This document shows positions 34,588-43,172 of a stretch of DNA of 64,000 nucleotides, in pieces. Origin of the DNA: JBAXTE01 sp037130365 (GTDB lineage Bacteria > Bacteroidota > Bacteroidia > Bacteroidales > WCHB1-69); contig JBAXTE010000008.1 of assembly GCA_037130365.1 (NCBI GenBank), forward strand, positions 1-64,000. The letters are read 5' to 3'. Below the pieces are notes generated by a model. That model saw only the letters and a program-made list of their open reading frames with translations. It made no database searches and had not been told where the DNA came from. The position numbers were made by a program, and so were the translations under genes. Position 1 is the stretch's first letter, and each line of letters opens with the position of its first letter.

Positions 34588-35358
34588 TTATCGAATAAAA
34601 CGGATTCCAATAGAAAAATCTACTCTGTTTAAGCCTACGGAATACTCTTTCAGATCTATTATTTTTGAATCAATTCCATTTGATATTTTCACAGAAGAGA
34701 ATCCTCCGAGAACATAGGCGATATCCATGCCGATAGCAAAACGGTCGACAATTAAAAAATCATATCCCATACCACAAGATAGCCCCAAAGTTCCAGCAGT
34801 GAATTTCATAATACCATCTTGACTTATGTGTTCAATATAATTCATGTATCCAGCACTTCCGTAAATGTGTAAAAAGTGTTTTCGGTTTTCTGAAGATAAT
34901 TGAAAATCTGCCTTAGCTGCAAGATAATTTATATAAATTGGTTTTTCAAGAGTCATCATATAGCTATATTTCACACCCAATCCAAAAGTCTTCAGAGGGT
35001 AATACAACATTTCGACACCCAAAAGAGCTCCTTTTCGCAATTTCTCAAGATTGGCTTTTTCTTCACTCGTAATATTGTTTTCGTATGGAGATGTTCTGTA
35101 ATTAATTCCGCCATTAAAAGCTAATCTGTATTTATAAAAAAACCAATCATCTGCCAATGAATTAGTATCTCGGTTAACTTTATAGTCAAAGATTGAAGTT
35201 CTCGGCAATTTCATTTTTCTGATTTTGTTTTCGTAGTTGAGGTTAAACAAAACCTCTTTTTCTGTAATTTTTGTGATTTTGCAGAGGATGGTGTCTTTCT
35301 GATTGGTTATAATTGTATCTTGAGAAAAAACTGAAATAGAAATTATAAAGAAAATCAA
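34588..35358 (-). CDS. Outer-membrane beta-barrel protein, start disrupted or non-ATG
   Basis: 256 residues counting from TTG 35358 (LIFFIISISVFSQDT, half a signal peptide). An ATG at about 35393 is one base out of frame: removing one base in its AAAATTTCC context would give MKIPPFKKLFFSLIFFIIS, a perfect signal peptide. Either a +1 indel, a sequencing error, or a TTG start. The mature part opens DTIITNQKDTILCKITKITEKEVLF, typical of Bacteroidota envelope proteins, then barrel strands (LGVKYSYMM, IYGSAGYMNYI, VDFSIGIRFIR). Function unknown. Confidence 0.65.
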   Translation of the reverse strand: MIFFIISISVFSQDTIITNQKDTILCKITKITEKEVLFNLNYENKIRKMKLPRTSIFDYKVNRDTNSLADDWFFYKYRLAFNGGINYRTSPYENNITSEEKANLEKLRKGALLGVEMLYYPLKTFGLGVKYSYMMTLEKPIYINYLAAKADFQLSSENRKHFLHIYGSAGYMNYIEHISQDGIMKFTAGTLGLSCGMGYDFLIVDRFAIGMDIAYVLGGFSSVKISNGIDSKIIDLKEYSVGLNRVDFSIGIRFIR

Positions 35359-35496
35359 AGAAAAAAAGAGTTTTTTAAATGGTGGAAATTTTCATGATGT
35401 ATCTGATTTTTTGCAAAGTTAATTTTTTTTCAAGAAAAATCTAAATACAAAGATCTTTGATTGGGAGGAAAACAGAATTCTAAAACATAAAATGCT

Positions 35497-35504
35497 TATT
35501 TTTG
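35497..35504 (+). promoter_or_regulatory. -7 box of sufS
   Basis: TATTTTTG matches TAnnTTTG and ends 27 bp before the ATG at 35532. It argues that sufS is transcribed separately from sufBCD and that the in-frame start at 35502, inside this box, is not used. Confidence 0.55.
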
Positions 35505-35531
35505 TTGAAATATTATACTCAAGAAATAAAA

Positions 35532-36764
35532 ATGTTAACAGATTTAGAAGCTATACGCAACGACTTCCCAATACTTAATCAAATGGTGGGAAAATACCCA
35601 AGGTTATACCCATTGGTATATTTTGATAATGCGGCTACTACGCAAAAGCCGATTCAGGTAACTAATGCCCTTGCCGATTATTATAACCGTTACAACAGCA
35701 ATATTCACCGCGGAGTTCATCATTTAAGCCAAATTGCCACCGAGGCATTTGAAAACGGACGTGAAAACATTAAGACTTTTATTAATGCAAAAAATGCCTA
35801 CGAGATTATTTTCACTCGTGGAACCACTGAATCAATAAACTTAGTGGCTTCTTCTTTTTGTCGCAAGTTTGTGGGCAAAGATGATGAGATTATCGTTTCC
35901 GAAATGGAACATCACTCCAATATTGTCCCTTGGCAAATGGCTTGCGAAGATAGAGGCGCCTATTTAAAAGTGCTCCCGTTTGATAACGATGGAGTGTTGC
36001 AATTGGAAAAGTTGGAAGAACTTATTACTCCAAAAACGAAACTTATTGCTGTAGCTCACGTCTCCAATGCGCTAGGAACAATCAATCCGATTAAAAAAAT
36101 CATCGAGTTGGCTCATTCTAAAGGTGTAAAAATTCTGATTGACGGCGCTCAAGCAGTTTCGCATTTGGCGGTAGATGTGCAAGCCCTCGATTGTGATTTT
36201 TACTGTTTTTCGGGACACAAACTCTATGCACCGATGGGAGTAGGGGTTTTATATGGAAAGGAAGAACTTTTGAATGCAATGCCGCCCTATCAAGGTGGTG
36301 GTGAGATGATTAAAGAGGTTACTTTTGCCAAAACCACTTATAACGAACTTCCATATAAATTTGAAGCCGGAACCCCAAGTGTGGGCGATGTTATTGGCTT
36401 AGATGTAGCGATAAAGTATGTCCAAAAAATTGGTTTAAATAATATTGCCAAGTATGAAGATGAATTATTGCATTATTGTACTCAAGAGTTACTCAAGATT
36501 GAAGGAATTACAATAATTGGGACGGCTCCAGAAAAGACTTCTGTGGTTTCGTTTGTAATGAAAAATATTCATCCCTATGATGCCGGGACTATTATCGATA
36601 AACTGGGAATTGCCGTTAGAACGGGTCACCACTGTGCACAACCTGTGATGGATCATTATAAAATTCCCGGAACCATTCGTGCCTCTTTTGCTTTTTATAA
36701 TACCAAAGAAGAAGTGGATAGATTGATTTTAGCGGTGAAGCAGGTGAAAGAGATGTTCGAGTAA
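35532..36764 (+). CDS. sufS: Cysteine desulfurase SufS
   Basis: PLP enzyme that removes sulfur from cysteine for SufBCD. 410 residues from the ATG at 35532 (MLTDLEAIRNDFPIL), the family start. Motifs are YFDNAATTQKP (30-40), the PLP lysine in FSGHKLYAPMG (Lys230), and the persulfide cysteine in RTGHHCAQP (Cys368), with the long SufS-type C-terminal segment. It is separated from sufBCD by ~8.6 kb of unrelated genes and has its own -7 box. No sufE/sufU gene follows. Confidence 0.96.
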   Translation: MLTDLEAIRNDFPILNQMVGKYPRLYPLVYFDNAATTQKPIQVTNALADYYNRYNSNIHRGVHHLSQIATEAFENGRENIKTFINAKNAYEIIFTRGTTESINLVASSFCRKFVGKDDEIIVSEMEHHSNIVPWQMACEDRGAYLKVLPFDNDGVLQLEKLEELITPKTKLIAVAHVSNALGTINPIKKIIELAHSKGVKILIDGAQAVSHLAVDVQALDCDFYCFSGHKLYAPMGVGVLYGKEELLNAMPPYQGGGEMIKEVTFAKTTYNELPYKFEAGTPSVGDVIGLDVAIKYVQKIGLNNIAKYEDELLHYCTQELLKIEGITIIGTAPEKTSVVSFVMKNIHPYDAGTIIDKLGIAVRTGHHCAQPVMDHYKIPGTIRASFAFYNTKEEVDRLILAVKQVKEMFE

Positions 36765-36872
36765 CTGGGAACTGGTGAAAGGTTGAAGAGTGGAAAGGTT
36801 GCAGGGTTCAAGGTGGAAAGGAGCATGGTAGAAGGGTGAATTTTGTCACGCTGAACAAAGTGAAGCGTCTCA
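36765..36872. repeat. Purine-rich microrepeats and a GTCACGCTGAAC-type intergenic hairpin
   Basis: 36765-36838 is a degenerate series of GGTGGAAAGG / AAAGGTTGAAG units, strongly purine-biased. 36845-36872 reads GTCACGCTGAACAAAG then TGAAGCGTCTCA, a hairpin with ACGCT/AGCGT arms; I recall similar GTCACGCTGA...AGCGTCTCA intergenic elements as common in Bacteroidota. Confidence 0.65.
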
Positions 36873-36953
36873 TTTTGAAAGGAAATTAAACGAAATTAAT
36901 TAGTGGAAAATCAGATACATATTCAAAAATAAAAGTTAAAAAATGCAATTAAA

Positions 36954-37556
36954 ATGAAAAGATATACAATTCTAGTAATATTATTATTTGTAGTCTGTTT
37001 TTCTGAGGCACAATCTTTTAAAGGAGGCTTGGTTATAGGATTAGCTGCAACACAAGTAACGGGAGATAAACTTTCGGGATACAATCATCCTGGTGCACAA
37101 CTGGGTGTGTTTACCGAACTTCCAATTGGTGCAAAATCATCTTTGAGAATGGAAATGTATTATATTCAAAAGGGAAGCCGTAAAAACTCATCAGAAGTTG
37201 ATCCAAGTTCTTATGTCCAGCGATTAAATTATATTGAAGTTCCCCTCTTTTATCAATACAAACCATTTAATAAATTGAGTTTTCACGCTGGTCTTTCCTG
37301 TGCTTATCTTATTTCTGCTGTTGATTTAGTTGACGGAGATAAAATGCCTTCGTATTGGTCTGATTCACGAAATAAATACGATTTTTCTATACAAGGAGGC
37401 GGATTATGGTCTTTTAATGATAAATGGAAAATACGTTTAAATTATTCTTATTCTGTACTACCAATTAGAGATATGCCTTCAGTAACAGGGATGGTTTATC
37501 ACGACAGAAAACAGTTCAATGATGTAGTTTTGATTTCTCTTTACCGATATTTTTAA
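36954..37556 (+). CDS. Outer-membrane beta-barrel protein (PorT-like family)
   Basis: 200 residues with a signal peptide (MKRYTILVILLFVVCFSEAQ) and a repeated barrel pattern: FKGGLVIGLAATQVTGD, AQLGVFTELPIG, RMEMYYIQKGSR, LNYIEVPLFYQYKP, LSFHAGLSCAYLI, and a C-terminal strand VVLISLYRYF ending in Phe. The 'YIEVPLLxxY' block is shared by the Bacteroidota outer-membrane barrel family that includes PorT, but specific PorT function is not shown. Its stop is 2 nt before the ubiX ATG, so the two are coupled. Confidence 0.75.
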   Translation: MKRYTILVILLFVVCFSEAQSFKGGLVIGLAATQVTGDKLSGYNHPGAQLGVFTELPIGAKSSLRMEMYYIQKGSRKNSSEVDPSSYVQRLNYIEVPLFYQYKPFNKLSFHAGLSCAYLISAVDLVDGDKMPSYWSDSRNKYDFSIQGGGLWSFNDKWKIRLNYSYSVLPIRDMPSVTGMVYHDRKQFNDVVLISLYRYF

Positions 37557-37558
37557 CG

Positions 37559-38128
37559 ATGTACAACAAAAAAATAGTTGTTGCAGTAACTGGAGCCAGC
37601 GGTGCTATTTATGCCAAAGTGCTACTCGATTCTTTGGCGTTATTGGTTGAAAATCCCAAGCATGTGGCGTTGATATTTTCAAAAGTTGCGAAAGAAGTTT
37701 GGCAGTACGAACTGGGTAATTGTGATTACGAAAAATACCCTTTTTCGCAATTTGAGTATTCCGATTTTTATGCTCCAACAGCATCTGGTTCTAGCAATTA
37801 TGAAGCAATGATTGTTTGTCCTTGTACCATGGGCACAATGGGACGTATTGCTTCCGGAGTAGCCGACGACTTGATTACCCGCTCTGCCGATGTGATGCTA
37901 AAAGAGCGAAGAAAATTGATTTTAGTCGCCCGAGAAACCCCTTTCAGCCTGATCCATATCGAAAATATGCGATTAATCACTCTTGCAGGTGGAATAATAT
38001 TGCCAGCCAATCCCTCATTTTACAGTAAGCCAAAAACTATTGAGGAAGTTGTAAAAACCGTTACGGATAGGGTATTGAAAATTGCGGGATTCGATTTTCC
38101 GCAATATCATTGGGGTGAAGAAGAATAA
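37559..38128 (+). CDS. ubiX: Flavin prenyltransferase UbiX
   Basis: Makes prenylated FMN, the cofactor for UbiD-type decarboxylases, from FMN and dimethylallyl (pyro)phosphate. 189 residues. Motifs are AVTGASGAIYAKVLLD (8-23), the flavin-binding PCTMGTMGRIASGVADDLITR (~88-108) and ERRKLILVARETPFSLIHIENM (~116-137). No ubiD in this window. Spaced 2 nt after a barrel gene. Confidence 0.95.
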   Translation: MYNKKIVVAVTGASGAIYAKVLLDSLALLVENPKHVALIFSKVAKEVWQYELGNCDYEKYPFSQFEYSDFYAPTASGSSNYEAMIVCPCTMGTMGRIASGVADDLITRSADVMLKERRKLILVARETPFSLIHIENMRLITLAGGIILPANPSFYSKPKTIEEVVKTVTDRVLKIAGFDFPQYHWGEEE

Positions 38129-38178
38129 ATAGGTATATTAACGCTTAATCATATTATCAAGGATAAAACTGTTTGAAC

Positions 38179-40386
38179 ATGCACAAAGTTTTCAACTATC
38201 TAAAAAAATCCGATTTAAAATACATATTTCTATTGGCGTTATTGTGTATCGTTGGATTTTGGCAAGTTAGTTTTATGATACATCCACTTAAATGGGATAT
38301 TATAGATTACTATTTTCCGTCGCGGTTGATGTTGGGCGAAATGCTTCATCAAGGCTCACTTCCTTTATGGGTGCCCTATCAAACGTTAGGATTTCCGCTT
38401 CATGCTGAACCACAAACTGGAGCTTGGTATCCAATTACATTATTGCTAGGATTTGTAAAAGGGTATTCCATCAACATGATGAGTGTTGAATTTATGTTAC
38501 ACGTCTTCCTCTCGGGATGGGGAATGTTTACTCTTGGAAAAACGCTCAAATATCACTCAAACACCTCTTTTTTGATAGCTATTGCGTATATGTTTAGTGG
38601 CTTTATCACGGGCAATGCCCAACATCTCACATTCATTATTAATGCTGCCTGGATTCCATTTGTGCTCAGTGCTTTTATCTCGTTATTTAACGAAAAATCA
38701 ATTTTTAACGCGCTCAAATTATCCTTTTTTGGTTATATGCTATTGAGCGCAGGTTATCCGGCTTACTTGTTTATTTTAGCCTATCTATTTCTTTTTATTT
38801 TTCTTTATTTTTTATGGATTGAGTTTCAGCAAAATAGAGTTCAAGGTGTATTCAATTATCTCAAATATCTCTCATTGTCTGGAGTTGTATTGGCAATTGT
38901 TTCTACAATTGTGATTACCTCTATGTACATTGTGATGCCGTTTTTATCCCGTGCTCATGGGATTTCACCGGTTGAGGCGCTTATTTGTCCGTTTTCTCCG
39001 CAATGTGCCGTTTCGTTTTTAACGCCTTTGGCAGTAAATATCAAAAATGGATGGGAAGTATTCAACACCGATATGTCGATGGCAAACGGATACTTTGGTA
39101 TTGTTTTGCTCGTTTTTGCAATCGTGGGTTTATGGATGAAGAAAGCGCCGCTTCAATGGCTGTTTTTAATTATATCAATTCTTTGTCTCTTAATATCCTT
39201 TGGAGAATCCACTCCATTGAGAATGTTCCTTTACGATTACATTCCACTCATGAATTTGTTTCGATTTCCATCAGTTTTTAGATTCTTTTTTATTCTTTTC
39301 ATTTTGATTGTTGCTGGAAATGTAATTCAGAAGACATTTATAGAGAATAAGGTAAAACCAATTCAAATCTATATTACAGCAGCAATTCTTGCGATCTCAA
39401 TGTTGGTTACGATTCTTGTTTTTCGTTTTCAAGGTTACTTGGATATCAAAAATACAGTAATGCATGATTTGTTTACATTTTCGAAAAAGGGAACATTCTC
39501 TCAACAATTTGTAATTCAGGCAGCCATACAAATTGTTGTTCTGAGCATGTTTTTGTTCATCATGTTCCGTTATAAGTTATCGTTGACATCATTGAAGCTA
39601 ATAACACTTTTAGTAATAGGAGAGATGCTATTATCCACTCAATTAGTGGCTCCATATACAGTTTATGATGGAGAAATTACAAATAATCAATGTAAAAAAT
39701 TCATTCAAACATTACCCACAGGATTTCCAATTCCAAGCACCGATGCGGTTATAAAGAATGAATCACTTGCAAAAAAGGAGATTCCGTTTTGGAGGAATAC
39801 TTGTGTGCTCAATAAACGAATTAGTCAAGAAGGTTTTACCTCTTTTAAATTTAATGATTTTCAGTTTTTGGAAGATGTAATGCCCGAATTATTTTCTTCA
39901 ATGCTCAATAATTCACCCGTTTACCTTACAAATTCAATTTTTCCGATTGAAAAACTCAAATCGCATTATCAGCAAAAGCAATTTGATTCCACATTTATTT
40001 ATCTAGATAGTGCCGATTACGCCGAAGTTAAAGAGATAGCAACATTCGACAGTTTGGTGGGGAGCATTAAAATTGTGAAATTTAGTCCAACAAAAGTAAC
40101 CGTTGAGGTGGATGCTCAGAAAAGTGCGGTGGTTGTGTATTTACAAAATAGGTTTACCGGATGGCATACAACTATTAATGGAAAAGAATCAAAGATGCTG
40201 AAAGTAAATAGAGCATTAATGGGAGTGGTGGTTCCTGCTGGGAAAAGTACGGTAATATTCGAGTATCGACCAAAGGCGATTATTATCGCATATTTCATCA
40301 GTATAATTAGCTTTTTTGTGTTGACATTGGTGTTGCTTTTTTTATGGATTTGCAAGGAGTCAAAAAGATATTGCTTACCCAAATAG
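38179..40386 (+). CDS. YfhO-family multi-spanning membrane protein
   Basis: 735 residues from the ATG at 38179. About 12-13 TM helices fill the N-terminal three quarters (AIAYMFSGFITGNAQHLTFI, GYFGIVLLVFAIVGLWMK, LMNLFRFPSVFRFFFILF). A C-terminal periplasmic beta domain (~590-705) has the YfhO signature VVVYLQNRFTGWHTTINGKESKMLKVNRALMG-type stretch and VPAGKSTVIFEYRP, followed by a last TM. Related proteins act in glycosylation of teichoic acid or other envelope polymers, as GT-C-like enzymes; the substrate here is unknown. Stop codon is TAG. Confidence 0.85.
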   Translation: MHKVFNYLKKSDLKYIFLLALLCIVGFWQVSFMIHPLKWDIIDYYFPSRLMLGEMLHQGSLPLWVPYQTLGFPLHAEPQTGAWYPITLLLGFVKGYSINMMSVEFMLHVFLSGWGMFTLGKTLKYHSNTSFLIAIAYMFSGFITGNAQHLTFIINAAWIPFVLSAFISLFNEKSIFNALKLSFFGYMLLSAGYPAYLFILAYLFLFIFLYFLWIEFQQNRVQGVFNYLKYLSLSGVVLAIVSTIVITSMYIVMPFLSRAHGISPVEALICPFSPQCAVSFLTPLAVNIKNGWEVFNTDMSMANGYFGIVLLVFAIVGLWMKKAPLQWLFLIISILCLLISFGESTPLRMFLYDYIPLMNLFRFPSVFRFFFILFILIVAGNVIQKTFIENKVKPIQIYITAAILAISMLVTILVFRFQGYLDIKNTVMHDLFTFSKKGTFSQQFVIQAAIQIVVLSMFLFIMFRYKLSLTSLKLITLLVIGEMLLSTQLVAPYTVYDGEITNNQCKKFIQTLPTGFPIPSTDAVIKNESLAKKEIPFWRNTCVLNKRISQEGFTSFKFNDFQFLEDVMPELFSSMLNNSPVYLTNSIFPIEKLKSHYQQKQFDSTFIYLDSADYAEVKEIATFDSLVGSIKIVKFSPTKVTVEVDAQKSAVVVYLQNRFTGWHTTINGKESKMLKVNRALMGVVVPAGKSTVIFEYRPKAIIIAYFISIISFFVLTLVLLFLWICKESKRYCLPK

Positions 40387-40422
40387 AAGGGTCACCTTAA
40401 AAAGTAAGGGGAGAAGACCCTT
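40387..40422 (+). terminator. Possible terminator hairpin after the YfhO gene
   Basis: AAGGGTC (40387-40393) pairs with GACCCTT (40416-40422) and inner CCTT with AAGG. No clear T-run follows on the plus strand, so termination is tentative. Confidence 0.4.
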
Positions 40423-40578
40423 TAAAAAATGAAAACAACTTTTTCCAAACTCTAAAAATTCTTTGTTTATCTAATTCGTTTGTTCTTTTGAAAAAGCAAT
40501 AAAAAACCGTTTGTCGCCTAACTTTTTGTCTTGAAACAAAAAGTTACAAAAAATTCAAGACTTCACCAAAAAAGCTAA

Positions 40579-40714
40579 AAATCAACCATTTATATTGAGC
40601 GAGGCAAGTTACATACATTTTTCAAGTAATAAAATTCTTTCGACGGATTATTCGGCTTGATATTTATTTGCGTTGCAGCGCCCGCCTCGCCTTAAACATA
40701 TAAATGGTTGATTT
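40579..40714. repeat. Inverted-repeat element (MITE-like)
   Basis: Seventeen-base perfect arms AAATCAACCATTTATAT (40579-40595) and its complement (40698-40714); next to them GCGAGGC (40599-40605) and GCCTCGC (40684-40690) also pair. Outside, AAAAAAGC and GCTTTTTT extend the symmetry imperfectly. No transposase is inside. It could be a non-autonomous mobile element or a structured RNA. Confidence 0.65.
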
Positions 40715-41143
40715 TCTTTACGCTTTTTTGATGAGGTCGATCCCAAGGCTACCGCGGTAATTTTTTAAAATTCGAGAGATGCCTCGTCAGAATTGAGAAA
40801 TGACATTCTTTGCAAGCCTCTTCTTGTGGGGGCTAAACCGCCTTGAGTAAAAGAGCGTTAAGAACCGAGTACCGCTTTAACGGGACGAGCTCTATACGAC
40901 CTTTAAATAAAATAAATATTCACGTATAAAAAATAAACAGTTTTGCGTAAAGGAATCGATGGTGTTTGACGACGTTAGGCAAAATGCTGGTTAGAACTAT
41001 TTTTTACTTTCAAAATATCATTTTGACTAATACCGCTAGAGCAACTGTAATATCTTGAGACAAGATAAACATTTGCTAAATCGGCATTATAGTTTCTAAA
41101 GCTCAAATAGTGAATTAGTACGGCGCTGAAAGTGTCGAATATT

Positions 41144-41172
41144 AATAACCCCGTGCATCGCACGGGGTTATT
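41144..41172. terminator. GC-rich hairpin, terminator-like
   Basis: Thirteen-base perfect arms AATAACCCCGTGC / GCACGGGGTTATT around the loop ATC. No long T-run on the plus strand, and no gene ends close by, so its client is unknown. Confidence 0.6.
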
Positions 41173-41421
41173 AGGTTAATTGGAATTCAATTTTGGCGGA
41201 GAATTTGTCTATTATTTCAATTTAAAATTGAATAAGTTCGGCGTTAATCGTCATTTATGTAAGAAATTACAAATTCTATGACAAAATATTATCTATTATG
41301 AATATTCAAAAGCTTTGATAACTTGAATTTTGATATTTATTTGAGCTAAGAAATTTATAAAAGGAGGAGTTCATCGATTTTAGCGGAATTGTTTGTTTTT
41401 TAGCACTTTTGCGACAGCGGC

Positions 41422-41472
41422 GGCATTTTTTGCCACGCTTTTAGCGTGATGCTTCCCGCAAGGCGGGAGCAT
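41422..41472. repeat. Three consecutive hairpins
   Basis: GGCA-TTTTT-TGCC (41422-41433), CACGCT-TTT-AGCGTG (41434-41448) and ATGCTTCCCGC-AA-GGCGGGAGCAT (41449-41472, one bulged base) follow each other with no spacing. Lies 160 bp beyond the 3' end of the radical SAM gene. Confidence 0.65.
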
Positions 41473-41630
41473 AAGGACATATAAAAAGTGAATTTTATTC
41501 CTCATTTTACTCTAGTTACAAATTATCATTGCTCCCTAATGATAAAAAATAGTTTTGTTTTTATATGCTTAACCCCCGAATTTTTACATTGACTCAAATA
41601 GAATTCTTACCTGTTCCCCAAAAAACATTC

Positions 41631-42482
41631 TCAGTGATGTTGATTCTCAAATGGATTCTCTCTTGAAAAATCAGGATTAAAAAACTCGTTTCTGTCTAGT
41701 GATTGAATCCATCCTTTCGAAAATCCGAGACGATTGAACGCGTTGAGAACTTGTTGATATTCATCTGGCGCAACTGTTCTAGACAAGAATGGATGGGTTT
41801 CTACTCTCGGAATAGGACTGTATTGAGCCATTAGCGATATTGAAATATTTGTAGAAAAAGAATCTGCAATAATTTCTAACACATTAATACTGTTTTCAAC
41901 CATACCAGGCAGAACCAAATGTCGGATAATTAGTCCCGAGGTCCCACAATTAGAGGCATCGAGCATTATAGGATTTCCCTTTTGGAAGTACATTTCTTTA
42001 ATTGTTTTTAAAGCTACGTCTGTATACTTTTTCACGCCACTTAATTTTTCGGCTAATGCATTGGTTGCATATTTAAAATCGGGAAGATAAATATTGATAA
42101 TTCCATCGAGTTTTTTTAATGTTTTTACGCTGTCGAAACCATTCGAGTTATATATCCAAACAGGATTAAATCCTCTGTTATTAATTTTGTGAATTAGAAA
42201 AAGCATTTCGCTAATATGATGCGAAGGAGATACAAAGCCCACGGTGTTAACTCCTTGAATTAAAATTGAAATAATTTTTTCGATTGCATCATCGGAATTC
42301 AGAAGGCCGATTTCATTGCATCTATTGCTTATTTGATAGTTCTGACAATAAATGCATTGTAAATTGCATCCAGAAAAAAAGACATTACAAACGCCTTTTT
42401 CATTTCCCAAAATTGGTTCTTCCCCACGATGTATAACAATGGAAGAAATGTGAAGTTTTTCGGAAATTATAGGATGGTTCAT
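41631..42482 (-). CDS. Radical SAM protein, PflA/PflX-like (COG1313-type)
   Basis: 283-residue radical S-adenosylmethionine enzyme. The cluster motif is SGCNLQCIYCQN (Cys39, Cys43, Cys46; CxxxCxxC), preceded by IVIHRGEEPILGNEKGVCNVFF. FVSPSHHISEMLFLI, INIYLPDFKYA, IIRHLVLPGMVENS and ISLMAQYSPIP match the family often labelled putative pyruvate formate-lyase activating enzyme. No glycyl-radical enzyme is nearby, so the target is unknown. Its start overlaps the DUF502 stop at 42482 (coupled). Confidence 0.85.
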   Translation of the reverse strand: MNHPIISEKLHISSIVIHRGEEPILGNEKGVCNVFFSGCNLQCIYCQNYQISNRCNEIGLLNSDDAIEKIISILIQGVNTVGFVSPSHHISEMLFLIHKINNRGFNPVWIYNSNGFDSVKTLKKLDGIINIYLPDFKYATNALAEKLSGVKKYTDVALKTIKEMYFQKGNPIMLDASNCGTSGLIIRHLVLPGMVENSINVLEIIADSFSTNISISLMAQYSPIPRVETHPFLSRTVAPDEYQQVLNAFNRLGFSKGWIQSLDRNEFFNPDFSRENPFENQHH

Positions 42483-43042
42483 TATGAAGTAAGCCCTCCA
42501 GACATAATAAACTTCATCATATCTGAAGATGAGGTTTCGAGTGGTGTAATTCTATTAACTTCAACAATATACAAATCGCCAGCGATAGAAACAGACATTG
42601 GAAAATAAACAGCAACTTTTTGACCTTCGATGTTCAAAAAAGAGAGGTTTTCTTGCATAATAAAACCAATCCGCTCAAGGCCATTATCTAAGGTAACTAA
42701 AACTGGTTTGTCAAATTTCTTTTTTTGTCCCACAAAAGCTGAAACCAGATCTTTAACAGAAGTGTATATTACTTTTACTAGTGGAGTTTTTTCAATTAAT
42801 AAATCAGCTTTTTGAAGCAATGGTTTGTGAATGATTTTAGTGGTAATCCATCCAATTGTTGTAATTCCAATCAAAATAGCCAATATTCCTACTCCCGGAA
42901 TAGAAGTTTTAAAGATCGAATCGATAAAAAGAACTGCTTTTACAAGTAAAAATATTGTGATACCAATAGGCGCGGTGTAAAAAAGTCCTTGAAGAAAATG
43001 TTGATATGTTCTTTTCCAGATTTTTCTAATTGTCGGATTCAT
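42482..43042 (-). CDS. DUF502 membrane protein
   Basis: 186 residues. Two N-terminal TM helices (GLFYTAPIGITIFLLVKAVLFI, GVGILAILIGITTIGWITTKII) are followed by the family block TPLVKVIYTSVKDLVSAFVG and a cytoplasmic beta domain (PVLVTLDNGLERIGFI, VAVYFPMSVSIAGDLYIV). Function unknown; the related plant LCV/COV proteins are in membranes too. First gene of the DUF502/radical SAM pair. Confidence 0.9.
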   Translation of the reverse strand: MNPTIRKIWKRTYQHFLQGLFYTAPIGITIFLLVKAVLFIDSIFKTSIPGVGILAILIGITTIGWITTKIIHKPLLQKADLLIEKTPLVKVIYTSVKDLVSAFVGQKKKFDKPVLVTLDNGLERIGFIMQENLSFLNIEGQKVAVYFPMSVSIAGDLYIVEVNRITPLETSSSDMMKFIMSGGLTS

Positions 43043-43153
43043 AATTTTTCGTTTAATTGGTATAAAGTAACATTATTGAGATAAAATATTCGATTTTTCA
43101 CAAAAATACTCTAATACGGCATATAAAAAGCGAGTCGGCGGTAAAAAAAATCG

Positions 43154-43161
43154 TAATTTTG
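43154..43161 (+). promoter_or_regulatory. -7 box of the antiporter gene
   Basis: TAATTTTG, consensus TAnnTTTG, 11 bp before the ATG, implying a very short leader. No clear -33 element. Confidence 0.45.
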
Positions 43162-43172
43162 AAAAAAAATGC

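Larger units (their letters stand above)
40423..41630. other. 1.2-kb spacer without genes, rich in inverted repeats
   Basis: Neither strand has a convincing gene; short frames lack sensible composition. It holds AACTTTTTGT/ACAAAAAGTT (40520-40545), a large inverted repeat (40579-40714), a GAGCGTTAA.../...TTTAACG...CTC hairpin near 40850-40891, a strong hairpin at 41144-41172 and a hairpin cluster at 41422-41472. Several blocks are richer in G+C than the surroundings. Confidence 0.7.

Noticed and set aside
40975..41163. 62-codon minus-strand frame in the gene-free spacer
   Set aside because: It ends within a strong hairpin and has no recognisable motif, so chance is more likely.
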